A stretch of DNA of 64,000 nucleotides from Streptomyces sp. NBC_01314 (GTDB lineage Bacteria > Actinomycetota > Actinomycetes > Streptomycetales > Streptomycetaceae). Each line of letters begins with the position of its first letter. Position 1 is the first letter of the stretch. Made by a program: the position numbers and the translations under genes. The notes below the pieces were generated by a model. The model saw only the letters and a program-made list of their open reading frames with translations. It had not been told where the DNA came from and searched no databases. The stretch covers positions 5,332,001-5,396,000 of the forward strand of contig NZ_CP108394.1 in NCBI RefSeq assembly GCF_041435215.1, written 5' to 3'. Below, in pieces: positions 51,542-60,269 of this stretch.

Positions 51542-53049
51542 GGGGTTCCTCCAGTGGACGTGGTCTCGCCGGTGGACGTGCGGGGTACGCCGGTGACCAC
51601 CTTGTCGCCCTCGGCCAGGGAGCCGGTGCCGACGGCCGGGGTGATGGCCACGTAGCCGTCGCCCGAGGTGCTGGTGCGGACCTCGACGCGGCGTCTGCCG
51701 CCGTCGGGTTCGAGGACGGTCACGGTGGTGCGGCCGTCCGCGCCGGCGCTGATCGCGGTGATGGGGACGACCAGCGCTTTTCCGTCGGTCGACGCGGCGA
51801 CGACGGTGACCCGTACGTCCTGTCCGGTGAGGTCGGCGTCCAGTGGCTTGTCCGGGGTGATCTCCGCGAGCCACCCGGCGGGCTCCTGGGCCTGCGCGTC
51901 CTGGTCGCCGCCCTGCGCTTCCGGCGCCACGGGCGAGTCGGAGACGGACGTGACCTCGCCGCGGGCGGACGTACCGCTCACCTCGGAGTAGATCTCGGCC
52001 CGCCGGCCGGCGCGGATGAGGTCCTTCTGGTACTCGGGCAGGTACGCCCGCACGACGAGCCGCCCCGCGGACAGCGTCATCGCGGTGCCGGTCGCCTCAC
52101 CCCCGACGCGGGCCGAGAGCGTGTCCACGCGGGCCGGGAAGCTCCGCACGAACACCACCTCGGCGGCGGGCAGCATCGGCCCGGCCTCGGCCTCGGCGGC
52201 GGTGAGTTCCGTACGGGCGTCGGACAGGTCCTCCTCGGCCCGGCGCACGGCCTTGCGCAGGCCCGCGGTGTCGGTGGTCCCTGCCGCCTCGCTCGTTCCA
52301 CCGCCGGTCGTCGCCGGTGCGGCGGTGGCCTCCCTCAGCGCGTCCTCGGCGTCCTCCAGAGCGCGTCGGGCGGAGGTGACCTGGTCGCGGGCGTCCCCGA
52401 CCGGGTCGCCGTCGCCGTCGTCGGCGGACACGGGTTCGTAGCCCACGGCCGCGTAGAAGGCGGCGAGCGCGGACTTCGTACCGGCGCCGAAGGTGCCCTC
52501 GGTGTCGGGAGCGGTGCCGTGACCCAGGGCGGCCAGCGCGCGCTGGAGCTGCCGTACGTCGTCGCCCTCGGCGCCGGGGCGCAGGTCGCGGTAGACGGGG
52601 AGGCTGCCCCTCAGCGCGAACACGGGCCGCCCGGAGACCTCCATCAGCACCTGCCCGGCCCGTACGGTGTCGCCGGCACGTACCGGGATCTTGGTGATCA
52701 CCGGCCGCGCCGTGCCCTCCCCCGCGGTCACCTGGGGGATCACCTCGACGGTCTGGCCCGCCACCACCTGGCCGCGGGTGATCACCGACGACGTGAGCAC
52801 CCGGTGCTCCACGGGCGCGGTCAGCACATCCGGCGCGGGCGCCCCCGCCTCCGCCGCGACCTGCCCCGGCGACTTCACCAGCAGCGCCGCCCCGAGCCCC
52901 CCGAGCGTCGCCAGCACGGCCCCGGCAGCCACCGCGGCGGCCCACCGCCGCCGCCGGGCCACGCCCCCGGCCCGCGTCGCCACCACGGCACCCGCGGCTT
53001 CCTCCTCGGCTACCGTCGCGTCCGCCTCGACGCCTGTCACCTGCGTCAT
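51538..53049 (-). CDS. MacA/HlyD-like periplasmic adaptor with peptidoglycan-binding domain
   Basis: 503 aa from ATG 53049. One N-terminal helix (WAAAVAAGAVLATLGGLGAALLV), then a lipoyl-like half (GQVLMEVSGRPVF). A PG_binding_1 domain (DDVRQLQRALAALGHGT, TFGAGTKSALAAFYAAVG) is inserted before a coiled coil (about residues 215-290) and the returning beta-barrel domain. Gram-positive adaptors of this kind probably position substrates in the cell wall. Coupled by overlap to the ATPase gene; the lipoprotein gene lies 40 nt upstream. Confidence 0.92.
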   Translation of the reverse strand: MTQVTGVEADATVAEEEAAGAVVATRAGGVARRRRWAAAVAAGAVLATLGGLGAALLVKSPGQVAAEAGAPAPDVLTAPVEHRVLTSSVITRGQVVAGQTVEVIPQVTAGEGTARPVITKIPVRAGDTVRAGQVLMEVSGRPVFALRGSLPVYRDLRPGAEGDDVRQLQRALAALGHGTAPDTEGTFGAGTKSALAAFYAAVGYEPVSADDGDGDPVGDARDQVTSARRALEDAEDALREATAAPATTGGGTSEAAGTTDTAGLRKAVRRAEEDLSDARTELTAAEAEAGPMLPAAEVVFVRSFPARVDTLSARVGGEATGTAMTLSAGRLVVRAYLPEYQKDLIRAGRRAEIYSEVSGTSARGEVTSVSDSPVAPEAQGGDQDAQAQEPAGWLAEITPDKPLDADLTGQDVRVTVVAASTDGKALVVPITAISAGADGRTTVTVLEPDGGRRRVEVRTSTSGDGYVAITPAVGTGSLAEGDKVVTGVPRTSTGETTSTGGTP

Positions 53050-53089
53050 CGCTATCGCTGTCCTTCGTCGTCACTCCGGCGTGCGGGTT

Positions 53090-53614
53090 TCAGCCGCCGG
53101 CAATGTCGTCGCCCACGTCGCCGGAGGAGCACTTCTCGGCGGTCGTGACGAACTCGGTTGTCCGGTAGGGCCCCGCGCGGTCGTCGGCCGGCTCGGCCTC
53201 GCCCGTGGTCGGATCGGGGTCGGGATACTCGGGGAAGCCGTTCTCGCGCACACAGGCGCTGAACCTCTTCGCCTTCGCCAGGAGCGCGGCGGGAGCCGGT
53301 GAGGGCGGTGCCTCGTCAGGCAGGAGGGCGACGCACTCGCCCTGGGCGCCGACCAGGGCGGCGTCGGCGTTGTGGTCCTTGTCCACGCGGAGCAGCCCGT
53401 CGTCTCGGTTCTCCAGGACGACGCCGTTCTCGGCGAGACAGTCGTAGTAGGCCCGCTCCTGTTCGCTCGGGGCGGGGGACTTCTCCTCCGTCAGGCCGGC
53501 ACCGGCACCGGGACCGGCACCGGATACGGAACAGCCGGTTCCGGCGAGGGAGACGAGAAGGGACGTGAGAAGTGCCGCCGCCGCGAACCTGGGCACGGCC
53601 GGGCGAGCGTGCAT
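53090..53614 (-). CDS. Lipoprotein of the MacAB-like operon
   Basis: 174 aa from ATG 53614. Lipobox LAGTGC gives Cys28. Four further Cys occur in two pairs (YDCLAENGVV with GECVALL; FSACVRENGFPEYPDPDP with AEKCSSG), a pattern seen in Streptomyces lipoproteins encoded with MacAB-type systems. It is the first gene of the four-gene operon and may be a substrate-delivery or sensor component. No enzyme motif. Confidence 0.85.
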   Translation of the reverse strand: MHARPAVPRFAAAALLTSLLVSLAGTGCSVSGAGPGAGAGLTEEKSPAPSEQERAYYDCLAENGVVLENRDDGLLRVDKDHNADAALVGAQGECVALLPDEAPPSPAPAALLAKAKRFSACVRENGFPEYPDPDPTTGEAEPADDRAGPYRTTEFVTTAEKCSSGDVGDDIAGG

Positions 53615-53665
53615 GACGAACCCCCGTTGATCATGGAATAGCTGAGCGTAGGGGCGTTCGGAGCT

Positions 53666-53700
53666 GATCGTCTACCTGTCCTTGAGGACAGTAGACGATC
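53666..53700. promoter_or_regulatory. 15-bp-arm inverted repeat in a divergent promoter region
   Basis: GATCGTCTACCTGTCC (53666-53681), loop TTGA, GGACAGTAGACGATC (53686-53700), one bulged C. Both flanking genes point away from it (stops are distal), so it is not a terminator for either; an operator or a cruciform/leader element is more likely. Confidence 0.7.
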
Positions 53701-53771
53701 ACTTTGAGCCTTGATTCACTCATCCCTGGTCTCTCGGGACCTTGACGGTTCAACCGTACGAAGGGGGAAAG

Positions 53772-54200
53772 TTGAAGGGCAACAGAGTGGTGAAACGCGC
53801 CTCGGCACTCGCGCTGACGGCGATCGCGATCGGCGGATTCACGCTGGCCACAGCGGGACCGGCCTCGGCCGACCACGAAGACGGCATCCAGGAAGCCACG
53901 GAATTCGGCCTCTACTACAACTCCGGCCGGGGCGGCTGCGTCCTCGACCTCGGCGCCTATGACGTCACCTTCTCCGACAACAAGTACTTGGACCGCCCGA
54001 CCTACCGCAACTGCCCCGGCGAGGGGCAGACGGTGAACGACAACTCGGCGTCGTACTGGAACCGCGCGAGCTACAACTGGTACGTCTGGACCGACTCCTA
54101 CCAGGAGGGCACGCGCGGCACGCTGCCCGCCGGGTACATCGGCGACGCGACCTCGACGTTCAAGAACGAGATCTCGTCGGCCTCGTACGTGATCTTCTGA
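53772..54200 (+). CDS. Secreted peptidase-inhibitor family I36-like protein
   Basis: 142 aa. TTG 53772 follows AAGGGGGAAAG; GTG 53787 is an alternative. The signal peptide ends PASADH. The mature part (about 105 aa) has the I36/crystallin-like pattern GLYYNSGRGGCVLDL, FSDNKYLDRPTYRNCPGEGQTVNDN, SYWNRASYNWYVWTDSYQEG with two Cys. Members inhibit metallo- or serine proteases, or act as small structural crystallins. A lipoprotein gene follows after 10 nt, so they are co-transcribed. Confidence 0.83.
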   Translation: MKGNRVVKRASALALTAIAIGGFTLATAGPASADHEDGIQEATEFGLYYNSGRGGCVLDLGAYDVTFSDNKYLDRPTYRNCPGEGQTVNDNSASYWNRASYNWYVWTDSYQEGTRGTLPAGYIGDATSTFKNEISSASYVIF

Positions 54201-54210
54201 CCGATATCGC

Positions 54211-55167
54211 GTGAACCGATATCGCGCGGCGGCCGTCGGTGCCGTCCTCGCCCTGGCGGGCTGCTCCGCCGGTGGACAGGACGGCTCCGGCGGTGGCGCC
54301 GAACCACAGGTGACCACCACGCCCGCGATGCTCAGAACCGCGGGTGTGAGTTTTCCGCTGGACGCCTACGAGGCCACCCCCGAGCAGCAGAACACGCTCG
54401 GCCGGGCCCAGGGTGTCCTGACCGGCCGGTGCATGTCCCGCCTGGGATTCACGTACCGGCCTCCCGAACAGCGCATCCCCTCCACCGGCGCGTCGAACGC
54501 CCGCGTCTTCGGCCTGGTGGACCCGGACACGGCCGCCCGCTACGGCTATCTGAACCCCGGAATGGCGAACGCCGCCGAGGGGCAAGGCACTTCGCGGGCG
54601 CCCGACGGCGGGCAGCGGCTGACGCAGGCCGAGCGGCTCGCCCTCAACGGTGAGGACGGCCTCGACCCGAAGGACGTTCCCGCGACCCTGGAGGAGGCCG
54701 AGAAGTCCGGCGGCAGCGATGTGCGGCTCAACGGGCGGCGGGTGCCCGTCGGCGGCTGCGTCCGGGAGTCCTTCCTCCAGCTGTACGCCCGCAAGGCGAA
54801 CGAGGTCGACTTCCTCTTCGTGTTCAACCTCAAGGCCGAGGCCGACTCGAAGACGCGCGAGGACTCCCGGGTCCGCGCGGTCGACAAGAGCTGGTCGACG
54901 TGTATGGCGAAGGCCGGCTACCAGGTCACCGACCCCCTCAAGGCGGCGGTCCAACTAGGATTCGCCGAAGCGAAGTTGTCCGGACCCGACGCGGTCACGG
55001 CCGCCAAGGCCGACGTCCGCTGCAAGGAGCGGGTCAACTTCGTGGGCGTGCGCTACGCGGTGGCCGGCGCCTACCAGCAGCGGCTCATCGAGGAGAACGC
55101 GGAGACCCTGGCGCTGGCCAAGGAGCAGTTGGAGAGCCGACTGCGGCTGGCGGCCACACTGACCTGA
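54211..55167 (+). CDS. Lipoprotein, likely related to the neighbouring export operon
   Basis: 318 aa from GTG 54211. Lipobox ALAGC gives Cys18. The mature part has Cys in the contexts TGRCMSRLGFTY, VGGCVRESF, WSTCMAKAGYQV and VRCKERVNF, i.e. two or more C-x-x-x-x-G helices similar in style to the SACVRENGFPEYPDP motif of the lipoprotein at 53090. A long C-terminal helix (LIEENAETLALAKEQLESRLRLAAT split over residues 290-316) ends the protein. No function is assigned; the shared Cys-helix style suggests the same surface pathway. Confidence 0.82.
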   Translation: MNRYRAAAVGAVLALAGCSAGGQDGSGGGAEPQVTTTPAMLRTAGVSFPLDAYEATPEQQNTLGRAQGVLTGRCMSRLGFTYRPPEQRIPSTGASNARVFGLVDPDTAARYGYLNPGMANAAEGQGTSRAPDGGQRLTQAERLALNGEDGLDPKDVPATLEEAEKSGGSDVRLNGRRVPVGGCVRESFLQLYARKANEVDFLFVFNLKAEADSKTREDSRVRAVDKSWSTCMAKAGYQVTDPLKAAVQLGFAEAKLSGPDAVTAAKADVRCKERVNFVGVRYAVAGAYQQRLIEENAETLALAKEQLESRLRLAATLT

Positions 55168-55236
55168 GCGACACCGAGCGGACGGGAAGCGACCCGAGCC
55201 GCGCTGAGCAAATCCGAATCCATCGGAACCCATCTG

Positions 55237-55608
55237 ATGACGAACACATGCGGGCTGTGCCGACTGCCCGAGCCCCTGCGCGGCACCCTGGGTACGGCCC
55301 TCTCCCGTCTGCACAGCCTCACCGGCAGGGAGCGCCAGATCCTCGGACAGCTCGTCGGCTCCCCGCAGTACGGCGAACTCGCGCGGGCGCTGGGGATATC
55401 CGAACGCACGGTCAAGTTCCATGTCACCAACCTGCGGACCAAACTGGGCGGGCTGACCAGGCTGCAGCTGTGCCTGGTCGCCGTTCTCGACCTGACGCAC
55501 GTACGGGGGTGCACTCGATGCGGAACTCTGGAGGGGCCGACAGCCGTTGACCGGGAGACGTGCGGAGCGCACGCGGACGACCGGAACGACCGGCACGACA
55601 CGGGCTGA
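55237..55608 (+). CDS. Small LuxR-type HTH regulator with two CxxC pairs
   Basis: 123 aa from ATG 55237. The only domain is a LuxR/GerE HTH (residues about 25-85: LTGRERQILGQLVGS, ARALGISERTVKFHVTNLRTKLG). It has no receiver or other sensor domain. CxxC pairs flank it (Cys5/Cys8 and Cys92/Cys95, plus Cys79), which could bind zinc or an Fe-S cluster or act as a thiol switch. It follows the lipoprotein gene by 69 nt and may regulate this locus. That is inference. Confidence 0.88.
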   Translation: MTNTCGLCRLPEPLRGTLGTALSRLHSLTGRERQILGQLVGSPQYGELARALGISERTVKFHVTNLRTKLGGLTRLQLCLVAVLDLTHVRGCTRCGTLEGPTAVDRETCGAHADDRNDRHDTG

Positions 55609-55624
55609 AGCCGAGGTGGCACGC

Positions 55625-56209
55625 ATGGCGATGTGGGATCGGATCAAGGACCAGGCCAAGGGTCTGCAGCAGGCACAGGGGGCGCGGGGCGGCACCGGAC
55701 ACGGGCGGCCCGGCGCGGGGCCCATGGGCTCCACCGGGTCCTCCGGCTCCGGTCGGTCCTCCGGCGGCTCGAAGGCCCAGCTGGTGAGCGCGCTCAAGTC
55801 CCAGCTCACCTCGCTCAAGACGGAGTTGAAGAGCGGGGCCTACCGGGACGCCAGCATGGCCATGTGCGCCCTGGTCGCCGCCGCCGACGGGAACGTGGAC
55901 CAGCACGAGCGGCAGCACGTGGAGTCGCTGATCCTGAACAACGACGTCCTGCAGAACTTCCCGGCCGACCAGCTGCGGCAGCGCTTCAACAAGCACGTCG
56001 ACCAGCTGTCGTTCAACTTCCAGCAGGGCAAGGCCGAGGCCCTGCAGGAGATCGCCAAGGCCGCGAAGAAGCCGACGGAGGCGCGGGCGGTCGTACAGAC
56101 CGGTTTCGTGGTGGCGGGCGCGGACGGGTACATCGCCCAGTCCGAGGAGCAGGTCCTGCGCGAGGCCTGCGCGACCCTCGGCCTGTCCCCGCAGGAGTTC
56201 GGCCTCTGA
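55625..56209 (+). CDS. TerB-family (tellurite resistance) protein
   Basis: 194 aa from ATG 55625 after GAGGTGG. A flexible Gly/Ser/Gln-rich N-terminus (residues 15-50) precedes the TerB helical domain: AMCALVAAADGNVDQHERQHVESLILNN and GFVVAGADGYIAQSEEQVLREACATLGL (each over two segments), with the acidic metal-binding clusters AADGNVDQHE and GADGYIAQSE typical of TerB/DUF533 proteins. Its partners (TerD, TerC) are not in the window. A hairpin terminator follows. Confidence 0.92.
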   Translation: MAMWDRIKDQAKGLQQAQGARGGTGHGRPGAGPMGSTGSSGSGRSSGGSKAQLVSALKSQLTSLKTELKSGAYRDASMAMCALVAAADGNVDQHERQHVESLILNNDVLQNFPADQLRQRFNKHVDQLSFNFQQGKAEALQEIAKAAKKPTEARAVVQTGFVVAGADGYIAQSEEQVLREACATLGLSPQEFGL

Positions 56210-56255
56210 GACCGGGCGCCTCTGCACGACACACGCGTACGTCGTCGCCGTACCC

Positions 56256-56291
56256 CACGGACGCCGGCCGTCCCCACAGCCGGCGTCCGTG
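56256..56291. terminator. Bidirectional terminator between terB and dacB-like genes
   Basis: CACGGACGCCGGC (56256-56268) pairs exactly with GCCGGCGTCCGTG (56279-56291) across a 10-nt loop in the 99-nt gap between convergent stops. Confidence 0.88.
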
Positions 56292-56308
56292 AGTCTTCAG
56301 GGTGCGCG

Positions 56309-57643
56309 CTACACCCAGCAGCCGTTGACCGTGGCCGCGAGGCCGTCCAGGGCGTCCTTGATGTCGGACGGCCCGGCGGTGGAGTCGTTCTCGATGAAGG
56401 AGAAGACCTTCCACTCGCCGTCCTGGGCCTTGGTCAGACCGCTCAGGGCGACGGCGCCGGTGAGGGTACCGGTCTTGGCCTTGACCTGGCCGACGGCGCA
56501 CTTGGAGTCGGCGGTGTCGAAGCGGCCGAACTCCGGGCCCAGCGTGGCGCCCGCCTCACCCGAGACGGGCAGCCCGTCGATGATGTACTTCAGCGTCTGG
56601 GCGTGCTGGGGGTCGGCGGCCAGGTCGACGATGTCGGCCATGGTCCGCGCCGGGATACGGGTCGCGCGGGACAGCCCGCTGCCGTCGTACATCTCGAAGT
56701 TGTCGAGCGAGATGCCGTACCGGGTGAGGACGTCGCGGACGACGGCCGTGCCGTCCTCGAAGGTGGCGGAGCGGCCCGCGCCGAGCGCGGTGAGCCGCAG
56801 CAGCGACTCGGCGATGTCGTTGTCGCTGACCTTGAGCATCTGCTTGACGACCGTGGACAGCTTGTCGGACGTGTGCGAGGCGACGGGCACGTCTCCCTTG
56901 CCGACGACCCCACGGGTCACCCCGCCGTCGACCGTCACGCCCCGCGCGGAGAGGAGCTTGGCGAAGACCCCGCCCGCGTCGAGGGAGGTGTCGTCGACGT
57001 TGTGGGAGTCGACGACCAGCGCGCGTACGGGTGCGACGGAATCGGGGTAGTAGCCCGTGTTCCAGCCGTTGGCGAGGGTCGGCTCGGGGAAGAGGCTGTC
57101 GTCGATACGGACCTTCACCGAGGTGAGGCCGGCGTTGTTCAGCCCGGCGACGGCGGTCTTGGCGAGCGCGTCGAGGTCGTCGGTCGTCAGGGTGCGGTCG
57201 CCGCCGCCGACGAGGGTCAGCGTGCCGTCGCCGTACACGACCTTCGTGGTGATCCGGTGGTCCGGGCCGAGCACGGTCAGCGCGGCGGTGGAGGTCGCGA
57301 GCTTCGTGTTCGACGCGGCCATCAGCGCGGTGTCCGCGTCGTGACCCCACACCACCTTGTCGGACCCGGCGTCGATGACGACACCGCCGAGCTTGCTGCC
57401 GAGGCGCGTGTCCTGGCTGCGTGTGTTCAGGTTGTCCGCGATCTTCTGCTCGGCGGCGTCGAGTTCGGTGGCACCGGCCTTCACGGTCGCCTTGTCGGCG
57501 GCGAAGGCGGATGTCCCGGCCAGGATCGTCCCGGCGACGGGGGCGACCACGGCGATCACGGCCGCACGTCGCAGCGCCGGGTTCGGGGCCTTGGCCTTAC
57601 GGTGCCGACCGCTCGCGCGGACGACGGAGGAGGGGGTGGGCAT
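56309..57643 (-). CDS. dacB: D-alanyl-D-alanine carboxypeptidase/endopeptidase (PBP4 type)
   Basis: 444 aa. ATG 57643 gives MPTPSSVV followed by a basic stretch and a signal/anchor helix (AAVIAVVAPVAGTILAGTSAFA). Peptidase S13 motifs: SxxK as AASNTKLATS, SxN as KVSDNDIAES, KTG as VKAKTGTLTG, with the long domain II insertion between the first two. All catalytic residues are present. It trims or hydrolyses peptidoglycan stem peptides outside the membrane. Upstream frames reach 57766 but have no ribosome site. Confidence 0.93.
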   Translation of the reverse strand: MPTPSSVVRASGRHRKAKAPNPALRRAAVIAVVAPVAGTILAGTSAFAADKATVKAGATELDAAEQKIADNLNTRSQDTRLGSKLGGVVIDAGSDKVVWGHDADTALMAASNTKLATSTAALTVLGPDHRITTKVVYGDGTLTLVGGGDRTLTTDDLDALAKTAVAGLNNAGLTSVKVRIDDSLFPEPTLANGWNTGYYPDSVAPVRALVVDSHNVDDTSLDAGGVFAKLLSARGVTVDGGVTRGVVGKGDVPVASHTSDKLSTVVKQMLKVSDNDIAESLLRLTALGAGRSATFEDGTAVVRDVLTRYGISLDNFEMYDGSGLSRATRIPARTMADIVDLAADPQHAQTLKYIIDGLPVSGEAGATLGPEFGRFDTADSKCAVGQVKAKTGTLTGAVALSGLTKAQDGEWKVFSFIENDSTAGPSDIKDALDGLAATVNGCWV

Positions 57644-57842
57644 GGGAGGCCTCGGTGGGGGTGAGGGAATCTTGAAAGCGAAAGTAACAGTCGGGACTCC
57701 CGCTACCGATGGGTACGTTGTGAAGACTGACGCGCCGACAGCCGTTTGTGACGGAGACCACGGCATGCCGTTGTCAGTGGCTGGGGCTAGTCTCCGGACA
57801 ACTGACCGTTCGCTCTGTTTGATCCGCTTTCAGGAGGTTCTC

Positions 57843-58256
57843 GTGGTCTCGCGACTCAACCCGTACCTCAGCTTCGACGGCGACGCCCGGCAGGCGCTGG
57901 AGTTCTACAAGGAGGTCTTCGGCGGCGACCTGAAGCTGCACACCTTCGGCGACTTCGGCCGGCCCGACACCCCGGAGGCCGACAAGATCATGCACGGCAT
58001 GCTGGAAACCCCGAGCGGCTTCACCCTCATGGGCGCCGACACCCCGCCCGGCATGGAGTACACCCCCGGCACCAACTTCTCCGTCAGCCTCAGCGGGGAG
58101 GACGACACCGAACTGCGCGGCTGGTGGGAGAAGCTCTCCGCCGACGGCACGGTCTCCGTCCCTCTCGACAAACAGATGTGGGGCGACGTCTTCGGCATGT
58201 GCACGGACCGCTTCGGCACCCCGTGGATGGTCAACATCTCCGAACCGCAGGGCTGA
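57843..58256 (+). CDS. VOC-fold protein (PhnB/3-demethylubiquinone methyltransferase-like)
   Basis: 137 aa from GTG 57843 after CAGGAGG. The sequence RLNPYLSFDGDARQALEFYKEVFGG is the signature start of PhnB-like VOC proteins; KIMHGMLE, FTLMGADTPP, NFSVSLSGED and MCTDRFGTPWMVNI complete the paired beta-alpha-beta units. Some members bind metal or antibiotics, but most are uncharacterised. It diverges from the D,D-carboxypeptidase gene and is closed by a terminator. Confidence 0.9.
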   Translation: MVSRLNPYLSFDGDARQALEFYKEVFGGDLKLHTFGDFGRPDTPEADKIMHGMLETPSGFTLMGADTPPGMEYTPGTNFSVSLSGEDDTELRGWWEKLSADGTVSVPLDKQMWGDVFGMCTDRFGTPWMVNISEPQG

Positions 58257-58368
58257 GCACCGGCGGAGCCACAGTGCCGGAGGGGTCGCCGTCGGCCGGG
58301 TCTGGTGACCCGCTGGTCCTGGTGCGCGGCACGGCTCCTGGGGCGACCACACGGCCCGGCCCGCAGAA

Positions 58369-58408
58369 CGCCCCCGCCCGCAACGGCGAACCGTCGCGGG
58401 CGGGGGCG
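58369..58408. terminator. Bidirectional terminator
   Basis: CGCCCCCGCCCGC (58369-58381) pairs with GCGGGCGGGGGCG (58396-58408) over a 14-nt loop, between the convergent VOC and pectate lyase genes. Confidence 0.85.
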
Positions 58409-58436
58409 CCATGTCACCCCGATGCCATTCCCGATG

Positions 58437-60014
58437 TCACCCGAAGGTGACGTCGAGGCTGCCGTCGCCGCCGAAGGACCAGTGCAGGCCGCCGGAGTAC
58501 GCAGAGCAGCGGGAGCCGTTCGTCCCGGACCAGAACTGGTTGGAGCTGTCGGAGCTGCCGACGATCCGGTCGTTCGTACCGCTGCCGCTGCGGCATGACG
58601 TGTTGTCGCGGAACACCGACGTACCGCCGTCGAAGTTGAAGTTCCGCTCGGTGTTGTCGATGCTCACGTTCCCGGAGACCGCCATGGTGCCCGGGTTGCT
58701 GTTCCACGTGAAACCGTGCTTGCCGTTGTCGTAGGCGATGCTGCGCCGGACGATGTGGTTCACGGAGATGTCGTCGCCGCCGAGCTTGTAGCCGTTGCGG
58801 TCGCCGTTGCCGGCCTGCGAGCCGTCGCTGAGCGTGCCGTTCTCGTAGGCGAGCGAGTCCTCGATGGTCACCGGTCCGATGGGCCCGGTGTCCGGCTTGG
58901 TGTAGAGGTCCCAGCCGTCGTCGATGTTGTTGTGGGCCACGGCGTACCGGAAGACGTTCCCGGTCCCGGTGGTGAGCTTCGCGGCGAACCCGTCCGCGTC
59001 CTCCCCGTCGGAGTCGGCGTTGTCATGCGACTCGGCGCTCAGGATCAGGTTGTCCGAGGGCCAGTCGGCGGTGGGGGTACTGGAGGCCATCCGCCCCAAC
59101 TGCAGCCCCGTGTCCCGGTTGTACCGCGTCACGGTCCGCTCGATGACGTTGTCGCTGCCGCCGACGTAGATCCCGTTGTCCCCGGCGCGCTCGACGACCA
59201 GCCCCTGGACATGCCAGTAGGAACCGTTGATCTGAAGTCCGCGGTTCGAGGAACTCTCGCTCTGCGCGGAGAAGTTGAGGACCGGCGTCTCACCCTGGTA
59301 GGCCGACAGCTTCGTACGGGCGGCGGCGGTCCCCGAGTTGCCGGCCGGGATGGTGACGGTCGACGCTTGGGCGTAGGTCCCGCCGCGCAGGTAGATGGTC
59401 CCGCCGGCGGTGATCCTGCTGATCGCCGAGGTGAGGGTGGTGGGGGCGGAGATCGTACCGGCCGCGGAGTCCGTCCCGCTCGGCGAGACGTACAGCGCGG
59501 AGCCGGCCGGCGGCGGGGTGGTGCCGCCGTCGGGCACGTTGGCGTCGAGGTAGTCGATGTTGGGCAGCCCGGTGGCGACGGTGGGGTTGATCCGGATGAC
59601 GTTGCTGCCCGACGTCACGGGCACGGTCAGCGTCTTGGTGGTCCATCCCGTCCACGTGCCGGTGGACTCGAAGGACGTGGTCGCGGCGGCGGCGCCGTTC
59701 ACCGTGACGCTCGCGGCCCGCGCTGCGGTGGTGCCGTTGGCGAACCGTACCGACAGTGTCGCCGTGCCCGATGCGGGTGCGGTCACGGTGAACTGCGCGT
59801 ACGCGTTTGCGGCGTTGGTGCCGTTGCAGAATCCGCTGCCCGAGTATCCGGTCCAGTCGGAGTCGATCGTGCCGGTGCAGACGGCCGGTGACGTCTCGGC
59901 CTCGTACCGCGTGGTCGCTGCCTGCGCCGCCGTACCGGACAACGCGACCAGCAGGCCTGCCACCAGACCTGCGCTCACCGTCGCGATGACGGGTCTCACG
60001 TGCGTCTTTTGCAT
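58437..60014 (-). CDS. Secreted pectate lyase-like beta-helix enzyme (PL9-like) with CBM35
   Basis: 525 aa from ATG 60014. Signal peptide at about residues 1-34 (ending AAQA). A CBM35 domain follows (YEAETSPAVCTGTIDSDWTG, then ANGTTAARAASVTVNG). A short Pro/Thr linker leads to a parallel beta-helix: ALYVSPSGTDSAAGT, GGTIYLRGGTYAQ, RAGDNGIYVGGSDNVIERTV, NADSDGEDADGFAAKL and NIDDGWDLYTKPDTGPIG. The Asp-rich DSDGEDADGF and DDGWDLY stretches are the Ca/catalytic region of PL9 family lyases, where a Lys (as in GYKLGGD) is the base. It probably degrades pectin outside the cell. Confidence 0.9.
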   Translation of the reverse strand: MQKTHVRPVIATVSAGLVAGLLVALSGTAAQAATTRYEAETSPAVCTGTIDSDWTGYSGSGFCNGTNAANAYAQFTVTAPASGTATLSVRFANGTTAARAASVTVNGAAAATTSFESTGTWTGWTTKTLTVPVTSGSNVIRINPTVATGLPNIDYLDANVPDGGTTPPPAGSALYVSPSGTDSAAGTISAPTTLTSAISRITAGGTIYLRGGTYAQASTVTIPAGNSGTAAARTKLSAYQGETPVLNFSAQSESSSNRGLQINGSYWHVQGLVVERAGDNGIYVGGSDNVIERTVTRYNRDTGLQLGRMASSTPTADWPSDNLILSAESHDNADSDGEDADGFAAKLTTGTGNVFRYAVAHNNIDDGWDLYTKPDTGPIGPVTIEDSLAYENGTLSDGSQAGNGDRNGYKLGGDDISVNHIVRRSIAYDNGKHGFTWNSNPGTMAVSGNVSIDNTERNFNFDGGTSVFRDNTSCRSGSGTNDRIVGSSDSSNQFWSGTNGSRCSAYSGGLHWSFGGDGSLDVTFG

Positions 60015-60063
60015 CGTTGATCTCCTGGACGGGTTGGCCGATTCATTCAGGTTCACTCGATCA

Positions 60064-60075
60064 GAAAGCGCTTTC
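60064..60075. promoter_or_regulatory. LacI-type operator candidate GAAAGCGCTTTC
   Basis: A perfect 12-bp palindrome centred on the CG step typical of LacI/GalR-family sites, 50 nt upstream of the pectate lyase start. Substrate-controlled repression of the lyase is the likely role. Confidence 0.65.
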
Positions 60076-60269
60076 CCCTGATGAGTGTCGGAGGATGGCC
60101 TGAACACGTCAATAGATCGGTACGTGGTTTCTGTTCACATGGATGAACTACGCGTGGCGATGCATGGCGGTGTGCGCGCGACGTCCAGCAGGAGCCGATC
60201 TGGAACATCACCACTGATCGGAACACATGCAGTTGACGGATCTCGACCTGACGCAAGGCCACGGAGGCA

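Noticed and set aside
53666..53700. Reading the inverted repeat as a transcription terminator
   Set aside because: Both neighbouring genes start next to it and are transcribed away from it.
58716..59891. Long forward frame opposite the pectate lyase gene
   Set aside because: Antisense shadow with Val/Gly/Arg-rich low-complexity content.
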